NCBI GenBank assembly: GCA_964616755.1
Contig: CAZTSI010000006.1
Location: 1 to 64,000, forward strand
Direction: 5' to 3'
Source: CAYNFR01 sp964616755
Lineage (GTDB): Bacteria; Bacteroidota; Bacteroidia; Chitinophagales; Saprospiraceae
Length of the DNA: 64,000 nucleotides
Every line of letters starts with the position of its first letter. Position 1 is the first letter of the stretch. The notes under the pieces were generated by a model. The model did not search any database and was not told where the DNA came from. It worked only from the letters and a program-made list of their open reading frames with translations. This document shows, one piece after another, positions 46,145-56,692 of the stretch. Both the position numbers and the translations under genes were made by a program.

Positions 46145-48976
46145 ATGAGTCATGAACACATAGTCGTTATAGGAGCGCGTGAGCACAATCTTAAAGATAT
46201 TGACGTATCTATTCCACGCAATAAACTTGTTGTAATTACTGGTATTAGCGGTAGCGGCAAATCATCGCTGGCGTTTGATACGATTTATGCCGAAGGACAA
46301 CGACGATACCTAGAGACATTCTCGAGCTATGCGCGCCAGTTTTTAGGGAAGATGGAACGACCCGATGTAGAGAAAATTGATGGGCTTAGCCCTGTTATTT
46401 CTATAGAGCAAAAAACCACTGGCTGGAATCCTCGCTCTACAGTCGGCACTACCACAGAGATATATGATTTCTTGCGCTTGCTCTTTGCCCGTATTGGTGA
46501 AGCCTACTCCTATGTGAATGGCAAAAAGATGGTTAAATATTCAGAAGAAAAGATCATCCAACACCTACTTGACAATTATGAAGGCGCTAAAATTGCTCTT
46601 TTGGCTCCATTGATCCGTGCAAGAAAGGGGCACTATCGCGAGCTGTTCGATCAAATGCGTAAGAAGGGTTATACCAAAGCTCGAGTGGATGGTGAGATAA
46701 AGGATATTGTTCCCAATATGCAACTCGATCGATACAAAACCCACGACGTGGAAATAGTGGTGGATCGTTTTACTATAGAGTTGGCTAAACGAGATCGATT
46801 GGCCTCGTCATTGCAGATAGCTTTTAAGCTCAGCGATAATTTTGTTCAAGTATACAATTATGATACCAGAGAAGTACTGCCATATAGCAATAAGTTGATG
46901 GATCCTGAGTCGGGCATTTCGTATGAAGAACCTTCACCAAATACATTTTCTTTTAACTCTCCATATGGAGCTTGTCCTGTCTGCAAGGGTTTAGGACTTG
47001 TAAATGATATTGATATGGAAAAGGTGATCCCTGATGACAGTATAAGTATCAATAAGGGGGGCATCAAGCCACTGGGCGAATCAAGAGATAACACCACCTT
47101 TAAACAATTGAGAGCCATAGCTAAGCGATTCGGTTTTACGCTTTCTACGCCAATAAGAGATATACCCCAAGAAGCTTTGGAGATTATACTTTTTGGTGGC
47201 GAAAAAAATATTGGGGTGCGTATTCCAAGCACGCCACATGATTTTGTCTACAATCTGGCCGAAGAAGGGTTGTCGACGATGCTCAAGCGTTGGTATGAAG
47301 AGTCTAGTTCGGAGCGCACGAGAGGTTGGGCAGAGGAGTTCATGATGGTCGCTGACTGCCCTGAATGCCAAGGATTTAGACTCAAAAAGGAGTCGCTTCA
47401 TTTCAAGTTGGCGGATTCGCATATAGGGGAATTGGGGCAGATGGATCTAGCAGACCTTAAATCCTGGATAACTGATCTTCCCAAATATTTAGATGAGCGA
47501 CAAAATACAATCGCTAAAGATGTCATCAAAGAGCTGCAAGACCGATTGACTTTTCTATTGCAAGTAGGCTTGGATTATCTAAGTCTCAATCGACCCTCGC
47601 GGACATTGTCGGGAGGGGAGGCACAGCGTACGCGACTAGCTACCCAAATAGGATCACAATTGACAGGCATCACGTATATTATGGATGAGCCCAGCATCGG
47701 ACTACACCAACGGGACAACCAAAAGCTGATTGAGGCGTTGCGCAATTTGTCTACTATAGGCAATACCGTGATTGTCGTGGAGCACGACAAGGATATCATG
47801 CTTGCCTCTGATTATTTGATTGATCTGGGTCCTGGGGCTGGAGTCAATGGCGGAGAAGTAATTAATGAAGGTACTCCAGCGGAATTTATAAGGAATGAGG
47901 GTATTACTGCGTCCTATTTGAGCAATAGAGCGCACATTCCATTTTCTGCGCAGCGTCGCGATGGAAATGGACATACCTTAGTCTTGAAAGGCGCGTCTGG
48001 GCATAATCTAAAATGCGTCACTCTTCGCTTGCCTTTGGGAAAGTTTGTCTGCATTACTGGGGTGTCGGGCAGTGGTAAGTCTTCATTGATCAATAGTACA
48101 CTCTATCCCATATTACGGCAGCACTTGTTTAATAGTTCGCAGCGACCTTTGGTATATGAGCGCATTGAAGGTATTGATCTGCTAGATAAAGTGATCGAGA
48201 TAGATCAATCGCCTATCGGCAGAACGCCTCGCTCTAATCCTGCCACCTATACTAAGCTTTTTGACCCTATTCGGCGACTATTTGCGGACATGCCTGAATC
48301 TAAAATTCGCGGGTATGAGCCTGGCCGATTTTCTTTTAATGTCAAAGGCGGTCGTTGCGAAACCTGTGAAGGTGGAGGACAGCGCCTTATAGAGATGAAT
48401 TTTTTGCCAGATGTGTATGTCAATTGCGAACAGTGTGAGGGCAAGCGATACAATCGTGAAACATTGGAGATACAGTATAAGGGCAAATCTATCTCTGATG
48501 TGTTGAATATGTCCGTAGATGAGGCGGTAGATTTTTTCTCAGCGATCCCTTCTATTTATCGAAAACTGAAGACCTTAAAAGAGGTAGGGCTCGGATACAT
48601 TACGCTAGGGCAACAAGCCACGACCCTATCCGGTGGAGAAGCACAGCGCGTCAAATTAAGTGAAGAACTCTCTAAACGAGACACAGGCAACACCTTGTAC
48701 ATATTAGATGAGCCGACAACGGGACTACATTTTCAAGATATCCAACATTTGCTCGATGTGCTCAATAAGTTAGTTGACAAGGGAAACACGGTCTTGGTAA
48801 TTGAACATAATATGGATATTATCAAAGTTGCCGACCACATTGTAGATTTAGGCCCTGAGGGAGGATATAGAGGCGGGCAAATTCTCTTTTAGGGCACACC
48901 CGAGCAAATAATTACACGCAAAGACAGCTTCACGGGCAAATTCCTTAAAGCAGAGATGGAGTATCTTAAGAAGTAA
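46145..48976 (+). CDS. uvrA: Excinuclease ABC subunit A, with an in-frame TAG before the C-terminal end
   Basis: DNA damage-recognition ATPase of nucleotide excision repair. Two ABC ATPase domains: P-loops TGISGSGKSSLAF and TGVSGSGKSSLIN. Signature LSGGEAQR occurs in both halves, and zinc fingers are CPVCKGLG/CPECQGFR and CETCEGGGQR with CEQCEGKRY. The frame runs to a TAG at 48890-48892 (after GGQILF), then continues without another stop for 27 codons as GTPEQIITRKDSFTGKFLKAEMEYLKK to TAA at 48974-48976. The extra 27 residues match the usual UvrA C-terminus. A sequencing error (GAG to TAG) or a nonsense mutation is likely; readthrough is less likely. The short version would be 915 aa. Confidence 0.93.
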
Positions 48977-49003
48977 TAGGGGGTATACACAACAGTGAAT
49001 ACC

Positions 49004-49363
49004 TTAAATGGAAGATTGCCCAAAAGTAAGTAGGTTCTTATCGGGATCAAGTAAAGAAAACTCTTTTTGCCCCCAAGGCTTGGTTTGCAGTGCCCCGTTG
49101 GGATGGATGCGCACATCACGGTCGAGCAAGGATTGATAAATTTGTTCAATATTATCTGTTCTGATGTATACCTGACCATCATTAAGATAAGGGTCGAGGT
49201 CCTTAAACAAGATGAAATGTATTTCGATAGCATCTTTTTTGAGCATCAAATAATCATCATAATCAACACTGCTGGCATCTTTAAATCCTAAACCATCGAT
49301 ATAATATTTACGTGTAGCCACCTTGTCACGCATTGGCAATTTAGGATGTATGTGTAGGAGCAT
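49004..49363 (-). CDS. VOC-superfamily (glyoxalase/bleomycin-resistance-like) protein
   Basis: 119 aa, one or two betaalphabetabetabeta units: FYYIDGLGFKDASS-type start (KYYIDGLGF), IEIHFILF, VYIRTDNIEQIYQSL and WGQKEFSLLDPDKNLLTFG near the end, with the conserved E in KEFSLLDPDGN-like context. It may bind a metal and a small ligand; the function is not predictable. It is convergent with uvrA (28 bp from its TAA). Confidence 0.8.
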   Translation of the reverse strand: MLLHIHPKLPMRDKVATRKYYIDGLGFKDASSVDYDDYLMLKKDAIEIHFILFKDLDPYLNDGQVYIRTDNIEQIYQSLLDRDVRIHPNGALQTKPWGQKEFSLLDPDKNLLTFGQSSI

Positions 49364-49446
49364 AAAATTGATACCTAATAAAAAAAATAGAATTTGAATG
49401 TACGACGAAAACTGTTGCTTTGATCTTTATATGCATATAAACGGTA

Positions 49447-50847
49447 TCAGCTGTCTTTAATTTGTGCAAGAAGTTGGGGTAGTTTCATCATGGCTGGCAT
49501 AATTATCTCGCGCAGTCGTTTTAGTATAGCGCGGTTTTCTACATCATCTGTTGGCACAGAGGCCACTAACTTGCTAAATCCATCTAATCGGTTATTATAT
49601 AGCCATTGCCGCAAGCCTTTATCTTGATTCCAGTTGTATTGGTTCATCATAAATATAGACATCATGCGCAACCAGTCCGTATGATGATTGGGCAGGGGCA
49701 CGACTTGACAGAGTTCATTTTTCTTTTTTTCGTCATCTTGACTTACCTCCACATGAGCTATGAACGCAGCACTAAATACAGGCTGATATGACCGAACCGT
49801 CTGAGGAGTAATACGATTACCGTCAAATATGGCTTTCATCTCTAGATTAGAGATCGCGCTCGCTGAACAATCTACGTGGACATTATCGGCATGCGTCGCG
49901 AGCGTGCCATGCGTCAAGCTGATTTGGTCAGGATCGATGTTAAGCACCTTCCCCATTCTGATAACATGGGTAATACGTCGCAACTGTGCCAGCTCCAATT
50001 GACTGACGGTTGCCCCATGAAACATCGTTGGCGTGATGTTTTGATCAATGCGTTGCAGTACACCGGAATGTTCGAGGCGAGCAAATAGTTCATCGAGTGT
50101 GTCAGACGCAGCGATGGCTTCAAACTGTGCCACCTGAGCGCTCATGGTCTGTGCAAAGAACTCCATGCTCGGCTGCGTATTTTTACGATCCAATAACCAT
50201 CCTTCGCGTGAGACAATCCAAATGATATTATCAGGATCTACATCTTGCTGTAACAACCATAAACAGGCATCAATACCTGTCTTGCCACCACCGATGATGA
50301 CAAACTGCCGGGCGGGCCTCGACAAGTTGACTAAGCCGTTAATTGGCATAAACCACACTCCAGGGCTAACGCTATAGCTAGGGGTATGTGATGAGGGTAT
50401 AGAGGTTTTTAAGTAGGTGGCTTCGACGAATTTCTTGCGGACATGCACATGATAGGTTTGCCCATTGAGCAGGGATTTAAATTGATTATCCCCCGTATAG
50501 CTGTGCATTGGGAAATATTGTACACGCCCACTCGGTAAAAAATCGTAGCGCATCAGATCTTCATAATAGGCGCAAATCTCATGGCCGGTGGCGAGATCGC
50601 CTAGGCCTTTGTTCCAACCTGTAGGGTCAAGCTTGCCCTTACTTAACTCCTTTGAGCTGACACCATAAAACTGCGAAGGCTGATGAAGCGTCACAAAAGG
50701 ATAGGCCATATTCCAATGTCCTCCGGGCTTGTGACATTGATCTACCAAAATGATTCGATCATTTGTTTCTGTTAAAATCACGTCTGCAAAGGCCATCCCA
50801 ACAGCACCACTGCCCACAATCAAATAATCACAGTCTAATTGTTTCAT
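49447..50847 (-). CDS. FAD/NAD(P)-binding oxidoreductase
   Basis: About 466 aa from the ATG at 50847 (in-frame upstream ATGs at 50871 and 50931 would add up to 28 hydrophobic residues). Motifs are DYLIVGSGAVGMAFADVIL (FAD Rossmann) and, in the middle, FVIIGGGKTGIDACLWL (second nucleotide fold). PGGHWNMAYPFVTLHQPSQFYGV follows the first fold, as in flavin monooxygenase-like proteins. The substrate is unknown. Monocistronic and flanked by unrelated genes. Confidence 0.85.
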   Translation of the reverse strand: MKQLDCDYLIVGSGAVGMAFADVILTETNDRIILVDQCHKPGGHWNMAYPFVTLHQPSQFYGVSSKELSKGKLDPTGWNKGLGDLATGHEICAYYEDLMRYDFLPSGRVQYFPMHSYTGDNQFKSLLNGQTYHVHVRKKFVEATYLKTSIPSSHTPSYSVSPGVWFMPINGLVNLSRPARQFVIIGGGKTGIDACLWLLQQDVDPDNIIWIVSREGWLLDRKNTQPSMEFFAQTMSAQVAQFEAIAASDTLDELFARLEHSGVLQRIDQNITPTMFHGATVSQLELAQLRRITHVIRMGKVLNIDPDQISLTHGTLATHADNVHVDCSASAISNLEMKAIFDGNRITPQTVRSYQPVFSAAFIAHVEVSQDDEKKKNELCQVVPLPNHHTDWLRMMSIFMMNQYNWNQDKGLRQWLYNNRLDGFSKLVASVPTDDVENRAILKRLREIIMPAMMKLPQLLAQIKDS

Positions 50848-51147
50848 CACACTTTTATTTATTAAAGACATTGTTTTGACCATTTTCAGAATTGGCCAAA
50901 GCAATGCCAAGATAAGCAACTGAATAAGCAACGTTTATATTGACTGACCAAGACACTCTAAATGTCGAAGCATATAAAGGTAATCAACACAGCTGGGTAC
51001 AACAGATTAAGCAATGAAAAATGTGGAGGAAAGGAAGTGAAATTTGGCCCATATATTGTATTTCACAGATAAAATGTCCATCCTCGCTTTATTGGTATTT
51101 TTTTGATCATCAAAACCAATCTTTACATTAAAGCATACAGGCATTTG

Positions 51148-51537
51148 CTACCCAAAAAACAACTCATAAAAATACCTCCCAGGAAAAAAGGTACCCCCCC
51201 CCGCTATAACAAGTGCACCAAAATAGAGTAAGATCATCTTACGCTTATGCGATACTACATCCCCTCGCTTGATCGCCCAATAAGCGGTGGGTACGGTGTA
51301 GATAGTCAAAAGACAGAAACTATGCAGATATCCAAAATGATTAAAGATCTGTGAGCCTACCTTTGCCGGCATTAAGAGAGTCACTGCAGCTGTGAACAAC
51401 ATCAAGATCATATAGATGCGCCCAAGCGATATATGAATCTTAGTTCCTTTGCGTATGATAAGCAAGAAAGTGCCTATAAAGAAACATGGCACCACAGTAG
51501 CCAAGTGTATGAACATCAAGTCAGTGTAGCTCACCAT
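51148..51537 (-). CDS. DUF2306-like small membrane protein
   Basis: 129 aa with four hydrophobic helices (about 7-27, 41-58, 70-88 and 101-118). GRIYMILMLFTAAVTLLM and the short HKRKMILLYFGALVIAGG segment fit the DUF2306 pattern (GRxw...HRxwm-type) with conserved His and Arg at the third/fourth helices. The function is unknown. A G-run near 51190 in the gene is C-rich on the plus strand and worth a read check. Confidence 0.65.
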   Translation of the reverse strand: MVSYTDLMFIHLATVVPCFFIGTFLLIIRKGTKIHISLGRIYMILMLFTAAVTLLMPAKVGSQIFNHFGYLHSFCLLTIYTVPTAYWAIKRGDVVSHKRKMILLYFGALVIAGGGTFFPGRYFYELFFG

Positions 51538-51877
51538 TGCTGTATTTTGTGGAAAATTATCTTGATGTATTCGTAAATAAAAGAAAAATAATGATCAATC
51601 CGCTCCTCTCCATTAGCTGTAAAATGTTTCATGACCCTTGTTTATACCGCTAACGTAAGGCTACATCGTGGTAGTAAGATATAGGAGTTTAAGAGAAGAT
51701 TAGCTACATAAAGCATTATTATTTTGTGTTGGAAACATAGCGAGCTTGGCCTAAGTGTTTATTCCATCGTATAGACCAACTGTATTATCGCAAAATTGAC
51801 CATCCTAGAGTAGCGATCATTTGGCAGAATGGAATAAATCGATTATGTTGCTGCTCCAATTATCAAATGCAATGTAT
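51538..51877. other. 340-bp divergent intergenic region, no gene recognised
   Basis: AT-rich, between the DUF2306-like gene (minus) and the M24 peptidase (plus). No RNA gene, repeat or clear promoter was recognised. Confidence 0.45.
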
Positions 51878-53236
51878 ATGAGATTACTACAAATAGTAAC
51901 CGCCTTAAGCATGTTGATGTTAAGTGCAAGTATTGGATCACAGTCCTTGATGCCCGAGATTTTGAGCGTGCGCGAACAATCACGTGTTATCGACGAAATC
52001 TTAGAAGACCGTTTGGATAATCTTCTGCCAGAATTAATGCGCCGAGAGGGTATTGATATGTGGGTCATCATCAGTCGAGAATACAACGAAGATCCTGTGA
52101 TGAAAACTATGTTGCCCAGTACTTGGCTCAACGCCCGTCGTCGAACAATTATGTTGTTTTATGATAACGGCACGTCCGTAGAAAAAATAGCCATTGCTCG
52201 CTATGATGTAGGCAAATTGCTCAAAGGCGAATGGAATCTCGACGTATACCCAGATCAATGGGACGCACTTATCACGACGATCGAAAAGTATAACCCTAAG
52301 AAAATTGGCCTGAACTATTCTAATGATTATGGACTGGCCGATGGATTAGTAAAGTCGGAGTATGAAGCGTTTATGGCTAGATTGCCCAAAAAAGATCATA
52401 CAAAAGTGGTTTCTGCCGACAAGCTCGCCGTGTCTTGGCTTGAAACTAGAACTGAGCGAGAGTTGCAACTTTATCCTATGATTTGCCGATTGAGCCATCT
52501 CATTCTTCGCGAGGGACTTTCTGAAAAGGTTATCCATCCAGGCATTACTACGACGGATGATGTCGTTTGGTGGCTGCGTGAACGTGTCGAAGAACTTGGA
52601 TTGGAGACTTGGTTTCAACCTTCAGTGTCTGTTCAAAGAGCAGAAATGGGGAATAATGAATTTTTAAGATCCTTCAGTAAGCGGCCAGAAAAGGAAATTA
52701 TTCAACAGGGCGATTTAGTGCATGTCGATTTTGGAATCACATACTTGAGACTTAACACAGATCAGCAACAGCATTTTTATGTTTTGCGCCCGGGAGAGAC
52801 AGAGGCACCTATAGGTCTGCGCAAAGCCTTTGCAAACGGCAACCGCGTACAAGACATTCTTACACAACATTTCAAAGTAGGATTGAGTGGCAATCAAGTG
52901 CTCAAAGCCACCCTCGATCAAGCAAAAGCTGAAGGCCTGACGGCGTCAATTTATAGTCACCCTATAGGTTTTCATGGTCATGCTGCGGGGCCAGCCATAG
53001 GCATGTGGGATTCGCAAGACGGAGTAAAGGGTACAGGGGATTATTCGCTTTTTGCGTACACTGCTTATTCTATTGAGCTTTTTGCAGCCACAGAAGTTGC
53101 AGATTGGGGCGGTAAAGTTGTGAGAATTATGCTTGAGGAAGATGGAGTGTTTGGCGAAAATGGGTTCTATTTTCTGGATGGTCGCCAGAAAGAGCTTTTC
53201 GTTATTCCAGCCCCTCGAGGAGAAATGGGACATTAA
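51878..53236 (+). CDS. M24-family metallopeptidase (Xaa-Pro aminopeptidase-like), exported
   Basis: About 452 aa from the ATG at 51878, which begins a signal peptide (MRLLQIVTALSML, cleavage near GSQS). In-frame starts upstream, to 51821, give no better signal. The N-terminal creatinase-like half includes DMWVIISREYNEDP. The C-terminal M24 pita-bread domain has the metal ligands in HVDFGI and TDQQQHF, then His in FHGHAAGP, Glu in SIELFA and Glu in MLEEDGVF. It probably trims peptides in the periplasm. Confidence 0.88.
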   Translation: MRLLQIVTALSMLMLSASIGSQSLMPEILSVREQSRVIDEILEDRLDNLLPELMRREGIDMWVIISREYNEDPVMKTMLPSTWLNARRRTIMLFYDNGTSVEKIAIARYDVGKLLKGEWNLDVYPDQWDALITTIEKYNPKKIGLNYSNDYGLADGLVKSEYEAFMARLPKKDHTKVVSADKLAVSWLETRTERELQLYPMICRLSHLILREGLSEKVIHPGITTTDDVVWWLRERVEELGLETWFQPSVSVQRAEMGNNEFLRSFSKRPEKEIIQQGDLVHVDFGITYLRLNTDQQQHFYVLRPGETEAPIGLRKAFANGNRVQDILTQHFKVGLSGNQVLKATLDQAKAEGLTASIYSHPIGFHGHAAGPAIGMWDSQDGVKGTGDYSLFAYTAYSIELFAATEVADWGGKVVRIMLEEDGVFGENGFYFLDGRQKELFVIPAPRGEMGH

Positions 53237-53387
53237 TGAAAAGTATTGAAGGACTCTTTTTTTATAAAGGAAACTGACAAAATGACGCAAGGGTGCGTCT
53301 TCTTTCATTTCCTAAAGACATAAGGGCAGCTATTGCCTCAATTAATTGATATGGAATGATCCTTGTCTTTAATTCCACTTAGATAAA

Positions 53388-55796
53388 ATGACTATGTTCG
53401 AAGATATCTTACAGCTACTGCCTTTAACCGATGACAGCGAATACGCGCCTTTTATGACCTTAGAAGATGAGGATGACACTCAACAACATGAAGACTATCC
53501 CGCAGCCCTTCCTGTCCTTGCATTAAAAAATACAGTTCTTTACCCTGGTGTTGTTATCCCGATTACAATCGGTCGCGACAAATCTATACAAGCCATAAAA
53601 AAATCCTATTCCTCGCATAAGTATATCGCTGTTTTATCTCAGCTTGATATGAAAAATGAGGAACCCAATATCGACGATCTATACAAAACTGGAACGGTAG
53701 CGCGTATTGTCAAAATGTTAAAAATGCCTGATGGCACCACTACGGCTATCTTGCAAGGCAAAGCCCGTTGCGAACTGATTGCCTTGATGCAAGAAGAGCC
53801 ACATATTGAAGCCACTTTTAGTATTCAACTCGACAAGGAGCCAAAAAACAAATTTGAGTTTGATATTTTGATTAGTGCGGTAAGGGACAAGGCAGCACAG
53901 ATAATCCAACTCTCTCCCAACCTCCCGTCTGAAGCAATAGCTATGCTTCAAAACATGACCAATCAGACCCACATGGTCAATTTTATCTCGTCAAACCTCA
54001 ATATTGCTGTAAAAGAACGACAAGAATTGCTGGAGATAATTTCGCTTTCTGATCGAGCCAAAAAAGTGCTCAGACACCTTGACGCACAACTTCAAGTGCT
54101 TGAGTTAAGATCAAAGATTGAAAATAAAGTGCGTAATGACATTGAAAAGCAGCAACGTGACTACTTTCTCAATCAACAACTCAAAACTATTCAAGAGGAA
54201 TTAGGACAAAATCCGCAGCAAGGTGAATTGACGGTATTCACCAAAAGAGCACAAAAGAAAACTTGGCCTCAACATGCTAAAGACCAATTTTTTAAAGAGC
54301 TCAATAAGGCCAAACGGATCAATCCACAAGTGGCAGAGTACAGTGTCATCCTCAACTATTTAGAAATGCTACTCGATTTACCATGGGAGCATTATTCTAA
54401 AGATAATTTTGACCTCAAGCGCGTTCGCACTATTTTAGATAAAGATCATTATGGCCTAGAAGATGTCAAAGATCGCATCATCGAACATCTAGCGGTTCTG
54501 AAATTGAAAGGGGATATGAAAGCTCCGATTATCTGTCTAGTAGGCCCTCCAGGAGTAGGAAAAACATCCTTGGGTAAATCTATTGCCAAAGCACTCAACC
54601 GCAATTTTGTGCGCATGTCTTTAGGTGGTCTTCATGATGAAAGTGAAATAAGAGGCCATCGCAAAACATATATTGGCGCGATGCCTGGCCGTGTTATTCA
54701 ATCAATCAAAAAGGCAGGCTCTTCCAATCCAGTATTTATCCTCGATGAGATAGATAAGATCGGCAAAGATTTCAGAGGTGATCCTTCTTCAGCACTCTTA
54801 GAAGTGTTAGATCCTGAGCAAAACGGCTCGTTTTATGATAATTATCTCGAGTTAGAATACGACCTATCAAAAGTTATGTTCATCGCCACAGCTAATTCAC
54901 TCTCGACAATTCAGCCGGCATTGCGCGATAGAATGGAAATCATCGAACTTAGTGGATATAGCCTAGAAGAAAAAGTGCACATTGCGGCCAAACACCTGGT
55001 GCCTCATCAGCGAACTGAACATGGATTGAAGGCCAAGCAGATTAGTATTAGCCCGGCCGTGATCAAGGATATAATTCAATACTATACACGCGAATCAGGC
55101 GTAAGATCTCTTAGCCGCCGACTCGCTGGAGTCATGCGGCATGCGGCAAAACGCATTGCAGTAGAAGAAGAAAGCTCCGTAAAAGTACAAACAACGGATC
55201 TGGAGAAAATTCTTGGCCCTACTATTTTTAGCCATGATAAGCATACCAAGTACGCCGTTGCAGGAGTGGCGATTGGCTTGGCTTGGACACAGGTAGGTGG
55301 CGATATTTTGTACATAGAATCGAGCCTTAATAAAGGCAAAGGCAAGTTAACCTTGACAGGCAATTTGGGCGACGTAATGAAAGAATCTGCCACCACGGCC
55401 TTGAGCTATATTAAAAGCCACAGCAAGGATATCGGCATCAGTGATGATATGTTTGAAACGCATGATGTGCATATTCACGTACCAGAAGGGGCAATTCCCA
55501 AAGATGGCCCTAGTGCGGGTATTACAATGTTAACCTCATTAAGCTCAATTTTTTTGGGCAAAAAGGTTAAGTCTTTATTGGCCATGAGTGGTGAGATTAC
55601 GCTACGAGGTCAAGTGTTGCCCGTAGGAGGTATTAAAGAAAAAGTGCTTGCGGCCAAGAGAAGTGGCCTCAAAAAGATCATTCTTTGTAGCGAAAATGAG
55701 AAACATATTAAACAAATCAATCCGAGCTATATAAAGGATTTGGAGTTTATTTATGTCGATAGAATGGAAGAAGTACTTCATCATGCAATAGGTTAA
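53388..55796 (+). CDS. lon: ATP-dependent protease Lon
   Basis: 802 aa. N-terminal LON substrate domain (LPVLALKNTVLYPGVVIPITIGR), AAA+ with Walker A GPPGVGKTSLGKS and Walker B FILDEIDKI, then the S16 protease with Ser709 in PKDGPSAGIT and the Lys in GGIKEKVLAAKR. Degrades misfolded and regulatory proteins. It is followed by about 70 bp and another plus-strand gene. Confidence 0.97.
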   Translation: MTMFEDILQLLPLTDDSEYAPFMTLEDEDDTQQHEDYPAALPVLALKNTVLYPGVVIPITIGRDKSIQAIKKSYSSHKYIAVLSQLDMKNEEPNIDDLYKTGTVARIVKMLKMPDGTTTAILQGKARCELIALMQEEPHIEATFSIQLDKEPKNKFEFDILISAVRDKAAQIIQLSPNLPSEAIAMLQNMTNQTHMVNFISSNLNIAVKERQELLEIISLSDRAKKVLRHLDAQLQVLELRSKIENKVRNDIEKQQRDYFLNQQLKTIQEELGQNPQQGELTVFTKRAQKKTWPQHAKDQFFKELNKAKRINPQVAEYSVILNYLEMLLDLPWEHYSKDNFDLKRVRTILDKDHYGLEDVKDRIIEHLAVLKLKGDMKAPIICLVGPPGVGKTSLGKSIAKALNRNFVRMSLGGLHDESEIRGHRKTYIGAMPGRVIQSIKKAGSSNPVFILDEIDKIGKDFRGDPSSALLEVLDPEQNGSFYDNYLELEYDLSKVMFIATANSLSTIQPALRDRMEIIELSGYSLEEKVHIAAKHLVPHQRTEHGLKAKQISISPAVIKDIIQYYTRESGVRSLSRRLAGVMRHAAKRIAVEEESSVKVQTTDLEKILGPTIFSHDKHTKYAVAGVAIGLAWTQVGGDILYIESSLNKGKGKLTLTGNLGDVMKESATTALSYIKSHSKDIGISDDMFETHDVHIHVPEGAIPKDGPSAGITMLTSLSSIFLGKKVKSLLAMSGEITLRGQVLPVGGIKEKVLAAKRSGLKKIILCSENEKHIKQINPSYIKDLEFIYVDRMEEVLHHAIG

Positions 55797-55869
55797 TTCC
55801 TCGTTAAAAATTAAAGTCCTTTGCCCTAGGTGGCATGCTATACGTTATTGCTGTACATTAGCTTAAGAA

Positions 55870-56514
55870 ATGGTTCTTATGAGATCGATACTGATGATAT
55901 GGCTTTTGCTCCAGATAAGCTTGACTTATGGTCAAAACCAACCTAACGTAATTCAGTTTAGCGGTAAGGTGATAGCGATGGAAGAAGATAAAATCGAGAA
56001 ATTGATGTTCACCAATATTGCTGTTAAAGGGACCTCTCGTGGCACTTCTTCTGATATAGACGGCTTTTTTTCACTTGCTGTAAGGGTTGGTGAATCAGTA
56101 TTATTTAGCCGTATCGGGTTCGAAACCTTTGAGTTTGTAATTCCAGAAGTCGACGAAGATTTAACAATGTACTCAAAGGATATTATCATGAAAAAGGATA
56201 ATGAGTTCTTGCCAGAGGCATTTATCTATCCTTGGCCCGACAAAGACTTTTTTAAAATAGAATTTTTAGCTCTAGAGGTCGATCGTGACCTCCAAGATAT
56301 AGTTGATCAGAACATTTCTCCAGAAATGATCGAAATCCTAAAACAAACGCTACCCGTTGACGGTGGAGAAGTCTCCAAGATGGAACTACGCCAAGCCGCG
56401 CAGAGCTATTACTACGCAGGTCAAATACGTCCTCAAAATATCTTCAACCCCCTGTCGTGGAAGAAATTTATCGATGCCATCAAGCGAGGCGACTATAAGA
56501 AAAAGGACAAATAG
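55870..56514 (+). CDS. Secreted protein with a carboxypeptidase regulatory-like domain
   Basis: A 214-aa protein with a signal peptide (LMIWLLLQISLTYGQ) and a CarboxypepD_reg-like beta domain about residues 30-100 (FSGKVIA...IAVKGTSRGTSSDIDGFFSLAVRVGESVLFSRIGFETFEF). This is the short module also seen at the N-terminus of SusC proteins. The C-terminal helical half is unknown. An ATG at 55879 is an alternative start. It is not linked to a SusC here. Confidence 0.8.
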   Translation: MVLMRSILMIWLLLQISLTYGQNQPNVIQFSGKVIAMEEDKIEKLMFTNIAVKGTSRGTSSDIDGFFSLAVRVGESVLFSRIGFETFEFVIPEVDEDLTMYSKDIIMKKDNEFLPEAFIYPWPDKDFFKIEFLALEVDRDLQDIVDQNISPEMIEILKQTLPVDGGEVSKMELRQAAQSYYYAGQIRPQNIFNPLSWKKFIDAIKRGDYKKKDK

Positions 56515-56550
56515 GATACCCAATTTACAGGGGTCAAGACTCATAAAGAA

Positions 56551-56585
56551 GTTATTATATATATATAAATAATATATATATAAAA
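56551..56585. repeat. AT dinucleotide-rich inverted repeat
   Basis: Two TATATATATA-type tracts separated by TAAATAAT form a self-complementary AT stretch upstream of the giant secreted gene. It could be a weak hairpin or a low-complexity spacer. Confidence 0.6.
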
Positions 56586-56692
56586 TTGTTTATATTTACA
56601 CGACGAAATCAAAGAAAACCTGCTGTTAAGCCTGCCTAATGAGAAATTGAACCTCTTTCTCATAATTCGAAAACATTATTGTCCTGCAATTA

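Noticed and set aside
56551..56585. AT-tract as a replication origin
   Set aside because: No DnaA-box cluster, no dnaA/dnaN neighbourhood; only low-complexity AT.
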